Virus record (IMG/VR): IMGVR_UViG_3300048835_000993
Coordinates: 1-38,013 of that record
Source: a virus
Strand: one strand, 5' to 3'
Length of the DNA: 38,013 nucleotides
Below are positions 18,127 through 25,373 of the stretch, one piece after another. The translations under genes were made by a program, and so were the position numbers. The first letter of the stretch is position 1, and each line of letters begins with the position of its first letter. The notes beneath the pieces were generated by a model that ran no database searches, was not told where the DNA came from, and saw only the letters and a list, made by a program, of their open reading frames with translations.

Positions 18127-18439
18127 AGTCGGGCTCCTTGGCCATCTGGTTCAGCTGGTAGGGGGTCAGGTTCATCAGGGCCAGCAACTGCAGCGCCAGG
18201 TCGCGCCGCCCGGCCTCATAGGCCAGCTGCTGGGGGTCAGGCAGGGCGGGGCCGGGACGCCCGTCCTCGATCATCACGGGTTGCCCGGCCAGAACGCCGC
18301 CGATGCGGATCAGATCTTCGGCCAGGCGCGGCTCGGCCGTGGCGGCCTTGCCCCAGCGCTTGGCCATGTGCAGCCCTTTGCGGCGGCTGGCAAAGGGGAT
18401 GAAAGCCTGGATGAGGGACAGGGGATGCCAGATGGTCAA
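18104..18439 (-). CDS. Bbp19-like small phage protein
   Basis: 111 residues from the TTG at 18439, which has GGAGG 7 nt upstream and overlaps the previous stop as TTGA. An ATG at 18367 (MAKRWGK, 87 residues) has only a weak AAAGGG site and is the alternative start. The core LAEDLIRIGGVLAG, then DPQQLAYEAGRRDLALQLL, fits the Bbp19-like phage domain, a small conserved protein found near portal genes; its role is unknown. The acidic C-terminus ends PDYDLPEDD. Confidence 0.65.
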   Translation of the reverse strand: MTIWHPLSLIQAFIPFASRRKGLHMAKRWGKAATAEPRLAEDLIRIGGVLAGQPVMIEDGRPGPALPDPQQLAYEAGRRDLALQLLALMNLTPYQLNQMAKEPDYDLPEDD

Positions 18440-18654
18440 CGGCAGTCCTCCGCATGAACGCGGCGGCTGATCAGGTGCCCCTCGTGCCAGTATTCGACCA
18501 GGTAGAACGGAGCGGCCATGTGGCGGCAGTAGATGATTTCCTCGATCGTGGCGGGGATCCCATCGCCGATCGTGACGCGGTCCCCGAGTTTGTGGTCTGG
18601 ACGACCGATCGTGACGCGGTCCCCGGGGTTGCGGGCAGGACGACCGATCATCAC
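18436..18654 (-). CDS. Small SH3/KOW-like protein with a 13-residue tandem repeat
   Basis: 72 residues; GTG at 18654 (or ATG at 18651), with AGGGGG about 8 nt upstream and overlap with the portal stop. The N-terminus repeats a 13-residue unit: IGRPARNPGDRVT then IGRPDHKLGDRVT, then IGDG. The rest (IPATIEEI, FYLVEYWHEGHLISRRVHAEDC) looks like a small beta-barrel of the KOW/SH3 type. The DNA shows the same repeat: a 21-bp stretch beginning CCGATCGTGACGC occurs twice, 39 bp apart. The function is unknown; it sits between portal and Bbp19-like genes. Confidence 0.6.
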   Translation of the reverse strand: MMIGRPARNPGDRVTIGRPDHKLGDRVTIGDGIPATIEEIIYCRHMAAPFYLVEYWHEGHLISRRVHAEDCR

Positions 18655-20339
18655 GCCGGCACCCCCTGCCCTTCAGGCCCGGCCAAGGCGGCCTGCGCCC
18701 CCGCCAGGTCCTTCACCATGCCGGTCCCGGCCTGCATCATCTGCGCGGTCTGGGCGGCCTGCTGTTGCTGCTGGCGGGCTTCGGTCCGGGCGTCGGCTTC
18801 CTCGCGCGACCGGATCAGGCGGGCCGGGGCCCCGCGCGCCTCGATCAGGATCTCCAGCGCGCCGTCCGGGTCGAGGCGGTCGCCCAACCGCTGCGCGGCC
18901 TCGGGGCTGATCTGGGCCAGGGGCGTGATGTCCTGCAGGATCCGCAGGACGGCGTTCCCTTCGACGCTCCTCTGCGCGGCGGCGGCGGCGGATTTGTAGA
19001 TCACCGTCAGCTCCTTGCCCGCCAGCCCCTTGGGCGGCGGCGGGATCTGGCCCGCCTTCCACAACATCGCAAAGCGCCGCGCGACCTTGGGCGCCAGGTA
19101 TTCCTCCTGCACGCGGCCCTGGTGCGGGGCCCAGAGGCGCTGGCGTTCCTCGGTGATCGCCATGACCTCGGTCGCGGTCATGCCGGTGCGGCCGGCAAGG
19201 TTCATCAGCGTGTAGTGGAAGGCGTCGCGGATCTCCTGCATCACCTCCTGCCGCTCCTGCAGGGTCAGCTGCAGCCTGCCCGCAACGTCCAGGGGCTGCA
19301 GCATCGGCTTGCCCTGGATGTTCATCGCGCCATAGACCACTTCGCCCGGCCGGATCTTGCCGTTCAAGGGCCAGTCGCCCCGGTCGGGGGCCATGATGGT
19401 CGGGTCGGCTGCGCGCTGTGCGGCCCGGATCGTGGCATCGGTCATCCGGTGGTGAAGGCGGGCCGATGCCAGGGCCGCAAAGGCCGGGCCGGTGCCGTAG
19501 GTGTGGCCGGTGTCCACGTCCCAGCGGGGGGCGTAGAAGGGCATTTCGTCATAGCCCTTGACCCTGATCAGGCTGGTCTCGCATTCGGTCGAATATCGGC
19601 TGTACCAGCGCTTGCCGTCGGGACCAAGGCGGCCCTTGCGGAACGTCTCGTTGCGCCCGACGCGGTGGTAGAAGGCGATCTTCGTGCGGTCGGACTTTTG
19701 CGCCAGCTCGGCCAGCTTCGGGGGCAGCTGGTCATCGGGGCGGTTGAACATGCGGACGGCCTGTTCCGGGGTCAGCATGAACTTGCGCACGACCTCGACG
19801 ACCAGGCCGAAGGCGTCGATCTCCATCACGATCTCCGAGAGGCTGACCGTGATGTCCATGATCTTGCGCTCGTCAATCAGGATCTCGTCGTACTGGGCGG
19901 CGTTGCCGAAGGCGGCAAGGTCGCCGTAGATCTGCTGGGCGGCGGTGTAGAAGGTCGAAACCGACGGCTGAAAGCTGGCCAGCACCCGGGCGCTGGCGGT
20001 GTCCAGCCACAGGCGATGCTCATGGTTCGCCATGTCGTCGGGGTCGTTGGTCGACAGGCCGCACCACTGGTTTGCCGGGTTCGTCAGGGTGCCGTAAAGC
20101 CCTGCGGCAAAGTTGTTGTGGGCATGGATCGGCGCGCTGGACAGCGGCTTTTCCAGCGTGCGGCCGGCGGGGTCGGTCAGCCCGAAACCGCCGCGCTGCG
20201 GGCGGATCAGGCGGGCGATGTCTTCCCACATCTGTTCGTGCTGGGACCGGTCGGTCTTCAGCTCGGTCCAGCGCTGGATATCGGCTTGCGCCCGGGTCTT
20301 GCTGTCCTCGAAGGCGGCGGCGGGGGAAAGCGCGTTCAT
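18651..20339 (-). CDS. Portal protein (T7 gp8-like head-tail connector)
   Basis: 562 residues, near T7 gp8 (536). Recognisable segments: DRSQHEQMWEDIARLIRPQR, then APIHAHNNFAAGLYGTLTNP and QWCGLSTNDPDDM, all characteristic of the Head-tail connector family of podoviruses. The middle has MEIDAFGLVVEVVRKFMLT. The C-terminus carries a Gln-rich coiled segment (ARQQQQQAAQTAQMMQAG). It would form the dodecameric ring at one capsid vertex through which DNA is packaged and released. The ATG at 20339 overlaps the stop of the upstream small gene. Confidence 0.92.
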   Translation of the reverse strand: MNALSPAAAFEDSKTRAQADIQRWTELKTDRSQHEQMWEDIARLIRPQRGGFGLTDPAGRTLEKPLSSAPIHAHNNFAAGLYGTLTNPANQWCGLSTNDPDDMANHEHRLWLDTASARVLASFQPSVSTFYTAAQQIYGDLAAFGNAAQYDEILIDERKIMDITVSLSEIVMEIDAFGLVVEVVRKFMLTPEQAVRMFNRPDDQLPPKLAELAQKSDRTKIAFYHRVGRNETFRKGRLGPDGKRWYSRYSTECETSLIRVKGYDEMPFYAPRWDVDTGHTYGTGPAFAALASARLHHRMTDATIRAAQRAADPTIMAPDRGDWPLNGKIRPGEVVYGAMNIQGKPMLQPLDVAGRLQLTLQERQEVMQEIRDAFHYTLMNLAGRTGMTATEVMAITEERQRLWAPHQGRVQEEYLAPKVARRFAMLWKAGQIPPPPKGLAGKELTVIYKSAAAAAQRSVEGNAVLRILQDITPLAQISPEAAQRLGDRLDPDGALEILIEARGAPARLIRSREEADARTEARQQQQQAAQTAQMMQAGTGMVKDLAGAQAALAGPEGQGVPA

Positions 20340-20521
20340 GTTGCGGCACCCCCCAGCGTGGCGGTGGACGGGATGCCGCTCGGTCCGGTCAGGATGTTCG
20401 CGGCGGCCCCACGGCGGCGGCGGCGCAGCATTGCCTCCTGGTCCGCCTGGGCCAGCGCCTCGGCGTTGTCATAGGCCGCGACCTGGACGGTCGGTGTGCG
20501 GGGAATTCTCGGCTTGCACAT
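20336..20521 (-). CDS. Small conserved phage protein upstream of the portal
   Basis: 61 residues. The ATG at 20521 has AAGGAG 7 nt upstream; the frame continues further upstream, but only in the shadow of the Gp13-like gene. It begins MCKPRIPRTPTVQVA and contains an Arg-run (LRRRRRGAAANILTGPSG), resembling short podoviral proteins with an R-rich patch followed by ILTG. The function of that group is unknown; position suggests a minor head or packaging role. Confidence 0.65.
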   Translation of the reverse strand: MCKPRIPRTPTVQVAAYDNAEALAQADQEAMLRRRRRGAAANILTGPSGIPSTATLGGAAT

Positions 20522-20522
20522 G

Positions 20523-21044
20523 TCAAGTCTCCTTCTGGGGTTGGGGGGAGGAAGGTCTGGTCCAGGCAAATTGGCGGAACGAGTGGGTGCCATCCCGGCC
20601 AAAGCCGGGCAGGTCAGCCTCATGGGCAAAGCCGATCGCGGTCAACAGGCGCGACGCGGTCGGGTGGCCGGCCCAGCTGCGGGCCTCGATCCGGTGGATC
20701 CCGGTCTCGGCCGTGAACTTGGGCAGGCGCTGGCGGATCGCCACGGCCAGCCGCGCCAGGGCAACGCGGTGGCGCATATGGTCAGCGGCCAGTAGGGCGC
20801 CCTCCGCCACCCCGGCCTGACCGCTGTTGGCCAGGGCAAAGACGGCAAAGGGCCTTTGCGACGGTCCGGTGGTGGCGATCAGCGACACCGGGCCCTGCGC
20901 CTGGGCCATCCGCCATTCGGCGAACAGCCCAAGTGCCGTGTAGGGTGCACCCCTGACCAGCTCGACCTCGATGTGGTCATGCAGGTCCAGCCGGCTGAAG
21001 ACGGCCATCGCGGCAAGATCCTCGAAGGGGTGCACGCGGATCAT
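20523..21044 (-). CDS. Gp13-like GNAT-fold phage protein (DUF2833)
   Basis: 173 residues from the ATG at 21044 (MIRVHPFEDLAAMAVFSR), with GGAG 9 nt upstream and an ATGA overlap with the preceding small gene. The C-terminal half has the pattern of T7 gp13 and related GNAT-fold proteins: RIEARSWAGHPTASRLLTAI, then GFAHEADLPGFGRDGTHS and FAWTR. Known relatives assist virion assembly rather than acting as proven acetyltransferases. Its site between terminase and portal fits a head-assembly role. Confidence 0.75.
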   Translation of the reverse strand: MIRVHPFEDLAAMAVFSRLDLHDHIEVELVRGAPYTALGLFAEWRMAQAQGPVSLIATTGPSQRPFAVFALANSGQAGVAEGALLAADHMRHRVALARLAVAIRQRLPKFTAETGIHRIEARSWAGHPTASRLLTAIGFAHEADLPGFGRDGTHSFRQFAWTRPSSPQPQKET

Positions 21045-21184
21045 GGGGTCAGGCTCCGCAAGGCGGTTGAGCAAAGCAGCTGCGACCGGACGGTGCAGGC
21101 GGCCGCAAGGAACTCGCGGCAGGCCTCGGCGGTCTCTGCCTCGCGGATCCGCTTCAGTGTGGCAGCATCAAGCAGGATGGCCAT
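21041..21184 (-). CDS. Small protein, 47 residues, between Gp13-like and coiled-coil genes
   Basis: Begins MAILLDAATLKRIREAET and ends with TGA overlapping the Gp13-like start as ATGA. It lies 3 bp after the coiled-coil gene, filling the space exactly in an operon where genes touch. Ribosome site weak. The sequence is helical with three cysteines. Function unknown. Confidence 0.55.
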   Translation of the reverse strand: MAILLDAATLKRIREAETAEACREFLAAACTVRSQLLCSTALRSLTP

Positions 21185-21187
21185 AGG

Positions 21188-21640
21188 TCAGGCCAGCGCC
21201 ATGATCTGGCGGCGGGCTTCCATCGCCCAGTCGGCCAGCGTGCGGTCCAGCGTCGCCGCCCGGATCACGGTGATGTCGGCCAGGCTGAAGATGTCCTCGG
21301 TCAGCTCTGCCGCGTGTTCGACCTGCAGCACCTCGACGGTGTCGTCGCGCAGGGTGTCGAGGTTGTTCATCTCGACGGCGGTCAGAAGCTCGTTCAACAG
21401 GTCCAGCCGGCCCGCGCGGTCAGCCTCGGCCCGCTTGGCCGCGCGCTGCGCTGCCTTGGCATCCTTCTCGGCCTTGGCCTGCACCTTGCGCTGGTGGGCC
21501 GCGTCCGCGTCTGCCAGGGCGGCCGCCTTGGCCGCGGCTTCTGCCTCTGCCGCCTCGGCTTCGGCCTTGGCCTGCGCTTCCGCCGCCGCCTGGGCAGCGG
21601 CTTCGGCCTCTGCTGCGTCGGACTTGGGGGGTTTGCTCAT
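21188..21640 (-). CDS. Alanine/glutamate-rich coiled-coil phage protein
   Basis: 150 residues, ATG at 21640 with AAAGGA about 6 nt upstream. Residues 5-80 are almost only Ala, Glu, Lys, Asp and Arg in heptad-like order (AEAEAAAKAAALADADAAHQ), a long coiled coil. Residues 80-150 are an ordinary helical domain (LLNELLTAVEMNNLDTLRDD, then DITVIRAATLDRTLADWAME). It lies between the DUF2829 gene and virion genes. Possibly a minor structural or scaffolding-type protein; I recognise no family. Confidence 0.7.
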   Translation of the reverse strand: MSKPPKSDAAEAEAAAQAAAEAQAKAEAEAAEAEAAAKAAALADADAAHQRKVQAKAEKDAKAAQRAAKRAEADRAGRLDLLNELLTAVEMNNLDTLRDDTVEVLQVEHAAELTEDIFSLADITVIRAATLDRTLADWAMEARRQIMALA

Positions 21641-21670
21641 GTCTTATCCTTTCGGGGGTTGGGGTGGATG

Positions 21671-22168
21671 TCAGGGAACGATCTGCCAGTCGTCGGCCAG
21701 CATGTCGGTCTGGCTGGCCAGCCAGCCGACGACCATGCAGCCATCCGCCGCGCGCATGTCGATGTGCGGCAGAAGCTCGATTTGGCCCTCTGGGTCGTCG
21801 AGCTCGACCGCGCGCTTTGCAGCTGCGTGACCGCATTTCGCGTGACGGGCCTCGAAAGCCGAGCCAGGCGTGAGCGCGATCCACATGCCTTTGCCGTTCC
21901 ATCCGGCACGGGCGACTTTTGCTCCGGCCTTCAGGGCGGAAAGGGCCTGACCAAAGTTCATCGCGTTGGTTTGGGTGCGATCGCCGTGCAGTCGACTGAC
22001 GTAACCGTCAAGCATGTGGATGAAACCAAGAAGCTCTCGGCGGTCCATTTCGCCTGCCGCAACGCCCATCCAGTTGATGCCCTGCGCTGCCTCGAAGTCG
22101 CTGTCCGACACGCCAATTCGCCCTCTGGCAGCGGCAGTCTGCAAATGCGATGTATCAGGATCCTGCAT
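21671..22168 (-). CDS. DUF2829 / Tad2-like predicted Thoeris anti-defence protein
   Basis: 165 residues from the ATG at 22168, which has GGAG 7 nt upstream (a TTG at 22174 is also in frame). Residues 70-165 carry the DUF2829 signature: MNFGQALSALKAGAKVARAG, WNGKGMWIALTPGSAF, LLPHIDMRAADG, then WLASQTDMLADDWQIV. The Tad2 family is known to bind and sequester the cyclic ADP-ribose-type signal of Thoeris defence, so that the effector is not activated. Residues 1-69 are an extension absent from the minimal family; Met70 could start a short form. Its place between TerL and structural genes is that of an accessory gene. The domain is clear; activity against a given Thoeris type is inferred. Confidence 0.82.
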   Translation of the reverse strand: MQDPDTSHLQTAAARGRIGVSDSDFEAAQGINWMGVAAGEMDRRELLGFIHMLDGYVSRLHGDRTQTNAMNFGQALSALKAGAKVARAGWNGKGMWIALTPGSAFEARHAKCGHAAAKRAVELDDPEGQIELLPHIDMRAADGCMVVGWLASQTDMLADDWQIVP

Positions 22169-22170
22169 GT

Positions 22171-23868
22171 TCAATCTCCATAGGGGTTCATCGGGTCATA
22201 CCGGGCGGACAGCCCCCCGGCGGGCTCCATCGGGCGGCCTTGGTCGCCCTCTCTCCCCGTGGCCGCGCGGGCCCCGTGGGGGAAACTGATCGGACTTAAG
22301 CCGTTGCCCTTGTGCTGGCTAAGAAGCAGGTATTGCAGGGCGTCCATGACGTTCGCCTCGGTCAGCCGCTTGTCCGGGACCTTGCGCTTGTCGCCCGATG
22401 CGTCGACCTCATCGGTCCAGACATAGCGGGCCTCGAAGCCCCGGATCAGGAACTTGGCACTCGGGTCGATGATCAGCCCAGGCCTGCCGCCCTGGACGAA
22501 CTCCAGCGGCGCGCGCACGGCCTCCAGGCGGGGCTGCAGGCGGTTGGTGCCCAGGCGCTGCGGCCGCACGCGAAAGCCCGCCGCCTGCCCCACGATCTTG
22601 TTCCAGGTCGCGTTTTCGTCGGCAGCCTGGCTGGCCCCGTGTTCGCCCGCCATGTCGCCCCAGCCGTCGCCCTTCCTCAGGTGCGAAAAACGCCGCTCGA
22701 TCAGCTCGTCCAGGCGACGGCCAAACTCGGCGGCCATCAGCCGCTCCTTGTCGAAATGCAGCTCGGCCAGGATGGTCCAGTGGAAGGGCGGGGCGAACTG
22801 GGCGATGACCGCCGCGCCCTTGAAGCCCTGGTCGAGGCCGAAAAGGAGGGGAAGCGACGGGTCAGGCTGGATCGTCGTCTCGGCCACATGGATCCGGCGG
22901 TTGAACTCGCGGGCAAAGACCGGGTCGCCGGCGCGCAGGTAGGTGGTCCGGTTGTAGACCATGCGGCTGGTCACGTCGGATTTGCCCGCCAGCTTGTTCA
23001 GCGCGATCTGCAGCTCGTAATAGCCGGGCGCGAGGTTGGCCATGTTTTCAAGGCCGGGCTCGCCATAGCCGGGCTGCCGGTGAAAGCTGATCTCGATCTT
23101 GCGCGCGCCCTCGGGCTGGCTGGCGGTCAGCTGCTTGGCGATCTCGGCACGGCCGGCGGTGTCGTGGAAAACCTTGTAGGTCCAGTTGTCCTCATCCGGG
23201 GCGTTGAAGTCGCAGTCGATCTGGCCGTAGCTCCGCACATCGTCGGCATAGCCCTCGAAGTGCTTGCGCCCCGGCCAGCGGTTGATCCGGCCGACCCCGA
23301 AGGTCAGGCTGTCCAGCGGGTTGGTGTCGGCTTCGCTGATGTCCAGGTCGGTGCATTCGAGGCCCCGCATGGATGCCGCGACGTCGTCACCGAAGGCCAT
23401 GAACTCGGCGATCCAGTCGATCTCGCCGTGTTCGTCGGCAAAGCGGATGTGGTGGCGCACCGGGTCACCCCGGCCGCCGGACCAGGTGCCCAGGGACTTC
23501 GGATAGGTCTCCAGGTAGGACGGGATGACCGTGGCCCAAAGCTGGCGATAGGTCTCGCGGGTGAAGAGAACCTTGTAATACCGGACCGCGTCGATCACCG
23601 ATCGGGGCATCATCACCGCCCGGCGCAGCTTCCGGCGCATCTTGGTGGTGGTCTTGCCGCTGCCGACCGGCCCCTGGATCGCGACCACGCTGGCATCGTC
23701 CCAGTAGTAGGCTTCGGCTACCGGGCCGGGGAATGTGAAGGCCCCCAGATCTGGCATCTTGCCATCGGCGAAGTTTCCGTCCAGGCTGTCGATCGCCTCG
23801 CTTGCCGACAGTCCTGCCAGCATCTCCGCGCGTGCATCGACATCATCGGCGTTCCGGGTTGCGGTCAT
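22171..23868 (-). CDS. Terminase large subunit
   Basis: 565 residues from the ATG at 23868 (MTATRNADDVDARAEM), with GGGGG 7 nt upstream. The longer open frame upstream reads through Pro/Arg-rich noncoding sequence and is rejected. Walker A GPVGSGKT at residues 66-73; likely Walker B and catalytic Glu in LDISEAD (E179). The nuclease half begins near FGLDQGF (D346) and continues to TEANVMDALQYLLL, as in RNase H-fold terminases. It cuts and pumps phage DNA into the procapsid at the portal. Small terminase lies 322 bp upstream across a repeat-bearing gap. Confidence 0.9.
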   Translation of the reverse strand: MTATRNADDVDARAEMLAGLSASEAIDSLDGNFADGKMPDLGAFTFPGPVAEAYYWDDASVVAIQGPVGSGKTTTKMRRKLRRAVMMPRSVIDAVRYYKVLFTRETYRQLWATVIPSYLETYPKSLGTWSGGRGDPVRHHIRFADEHGEIDWIAEFMAFGDDVAASMRGLECTDLDISEADTNPLDSLTFGVGRINRWPGRKHFEGYADDVRSYGQIDCDFNAPDEDNWTYKVFHDTAGRAEIAKQLTASQPEGARKIEISFHRQPGYGEPGLENMANLAPGYYELQIALNKLAGKSDVTSRMVYNRTTYLRAGDPVFAREFNRRIHVAETTIQPDPSLPLLFGLDQGFKGAAVIAQFAPPFHWTILAELHFDKERLMAAEFGRRLDELIERRFSHLRKGDGWGDMAGEHGASQAADENATWNKIVGQAAGFRVRPQRLGTNRLQPRLEAVRAPLEFVQGGRPGLIIDPSAKFLIRGFEARYVWTDEVDASGDKRKVPDKRLTEANVMDALQYLLLSQHKGNGLSPISFPHGARAATGREGDQGRPMEPAGGLSARYDPMNPYGD

Positions 23869-24190
23869 GTACGCACCCCCACGGTCAGGCCACCCCGGCA
23901 GCCTTTGCCGGGATAGGGCAAGGCCGCACCCCCCACCCCATTTGCGCCGCACCCCAGTCGCGCCCCTGACGGGCCGATCAGGCCGGAAATGCCGTATGGG
24001 GTCGGAGACACGGCGAGAGAGACTGGGGCGCGGACGCCCCCCGGGGGGTCGCGGCGGGGGCGCGAAGGCCGGGAGGCGCAAGGGGGGGTGGCCCCGATCG
24101 GCCCGCCCAGGGCGCAGCCGATCGGCCCGTCTTGGTGGCGGGTCCGCTGATTTTTGATCAGCCGGTTGGGTGTGGATTGTGCCAAGGATT
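23869..24190. repeat. Noncoding gap between terminase subunits with a repeated CCGATCGGCCCG motif
   Basis: Very GC-rich 322 bp without a convincing gene. CCGATCGGCCCGCC (24094-24107) and CCGATCGGCCCGTC (24118-24131) are direct copies 24 bp apart. GACGGGCCGATCAG (23968-23981) is the same motif inverted with one change. A small stem (GCTGAT / ATCAGC) lies about 40 bp past the small-terminase stop. A packaging recognition site is possible, since terminase genes often carry it nearby; this is inference. Confidence 0.45.
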
Positions 24191-24874
24191 TCAACGGCTT
24201 GTCCCTTCCGTCCGACTGGCGCTGTCCGACTGGACCGGCGCGGCCTCGCTAACCCCTTGATTTCGTTGGACCTGCGCAGGCATCGGCGGCGGACCGATCC
24301 GGGACGGTTGCGGGGTCACGTCGCGCGCCTGGTCGCCTGGTCTGCCGGTGCCTGCGGCCTGCGGACCGGCCACGTAGACCGGCACCGGGACCGCGATTGT
24401 CACGTCCTTGTCGACCTTGCCCAGGCCGTAGGGCAGCAGGGCCTCTGCAGCGCGCAGGGCGGCGGCGTAGATCGTCTGGAACGTGGCGACCCGCTGCGCC
24501 ATCGTGGCGCTGGTGTCGAGCTGGACCTCGATCAGGCAGCCGTCGCGGATCACCTGGGCGGTTTTCCTTGCCCCGGCCTCGGCCCAGGCCAGCACCTGCT
24601 CGGTCCGCTGCATGGCGAAGACGAAGACGTCCTCGCGGCTGGCCATGCCGGCCATCTGGACCAGCTGGTCTTCGGGCAGGCTGTAGCCCTTCAGGGCGCA
24701 CCAGTCGCGCAGCTGCGAGGTGATCTTGCCCTTGCCGCGCGGTGGGCGCTGGCCCTCGACCGGCTGGCCGGGATCCCCAGGCAACAGCGCCAGCTGCTCG
24801 CCCGCCGCCCGCGCCACGTCGATGTTGCGGGCGGCTTGCGCGGCCAATTCGTCAAACTGGGTGCCCTTCGGCAT
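24191..24874 (-). CDS. Terminase small subunit (DNA-packaging protein), putative
   Basis: 227 residues from the ATG at 24874, with GAGGGGG 8 nt upstream (a TTG at 24880 is in frame). Segment GKGKITSQLRDWCALKGY, followed by PEDQLVQMAGMASREDV and MQRTEQVLAWAEAG, resembles the small packaging protein found upstream of TerL in alphaproteobacterial podoviruses. The central part is helical (oligomerisation). The last 60 residues are Pro/Ser/Gln-rich and probably flexible. It would bind the packaging site and recruit the large subunit. The repeat block just upstream could be its target. The family match is by pattern and position only. Confidence 0.7.
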   Translation of the reverse strand: MPKGTQFDELAAQAARNIDVARAAGEQLALLPGDPGQPVEGQRPPRGKGKITSQLRDWCALKGYSLPEDQLVQMAGMASREDVFVFAMQRTEQVLAWAEAGARKTAQVIRDGCLIEVQLDTSATMAQRVATFQTIYAAALRAAEALLPYGLGKVDKDVTIAVPVPVYVAGPQAAGTGRPGDQARDVTPQPSRIGPPPMPAQVQRNQGVSEAAPVQSDSASRTEGTSR

Positions 24875-25373
24875 CGTCAAAACCCCCTCAAATCGAACGA
24901 TTTCAAGGGTTTGGCCCGGCCCACAACGCCGCCCACAACGGCAGGCCGAGGCGGCGTTGTGGGCAGGGACAGGGAAACACCCCTCTTTTCTCCTTTCTTT
25001 TCAGGCAGATAGAGAAAGAGAAGAGAGAGGCACAACGCCACAACGCCACAACGGTCGCGCATGTGATCGCACACGCGCGCACGCACACACACATGTAGGG
25101 ATTTCCGTTTTTGCCGTTGTGGCGTTGTGGGTGGGGCTAACCCTTTGATCTGGCGCAGGAAAAGCCCACAACGGACCCCACAACGCCGCGACCTGCCAAC
25201 CGTTGTGGCGTTGTGGGCAAAAGCGACATTCGCCGTGTCGCAATCGGGATAGACAGCCCCGAACCCTTCGCCGCAGGTGGCCCCGCGCAGCGCAATTCTG
25301 GCACCAATCGGGGACCGGGGCAAGCGGGCCGCAAGTGCCGGGCGCGAAAGGCCTTTATGCGTGTCAAGGGGCG
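24875..25373. repeat. Noncoding block with twelve CCACAACG motifs in both orientations
   Basis: About 500 bp with no credible gene, between helicase and small terminase. CCACAACG or its last 8 of 9 bases occurs at 24921, 24933, 25031 (as CACAACGCC), 25038, 25046, 25166 and 25178. The complement CGTTGTGG occurs at 24955, 25115, 25123, 25201 and 25209. A 15-bp perfect inverted repeat (GCCCACAACGCCGCC, 24919-24933 and 24950-24964) has a 16-nt loop. CCGTTGTGGCGTTGTGG occurs at 25114 and 25200 and inverted at 25038-25054. Between these lie a purine/pyrimidine-biased stretch (24980-25030) and a CA-rich stretch (25060-25095). Candidate replication origin iterons, packaging site or regulator-binding array. 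Confidence 0.75.

Noticed and set aside
22169-24081. Longer start (24081) for the large terminase frame
   Set aside because: The added 71 residues are Pro/Arg-rich translation of the repeat-bearing gap; the ATG at 23868 has a ribosome site.
25031-25217. CRISPR-like array
   Set aside because: Units are 8-17 bp in mixed orientation without regular unique spacers, and no cas gene is present.
25339-25367. Leftward TTGACA at 25367-25362 as a promoter for the terminase genes
   Set aside because: No -10-like sequence 16-18 bp downstream (CGCCCG).
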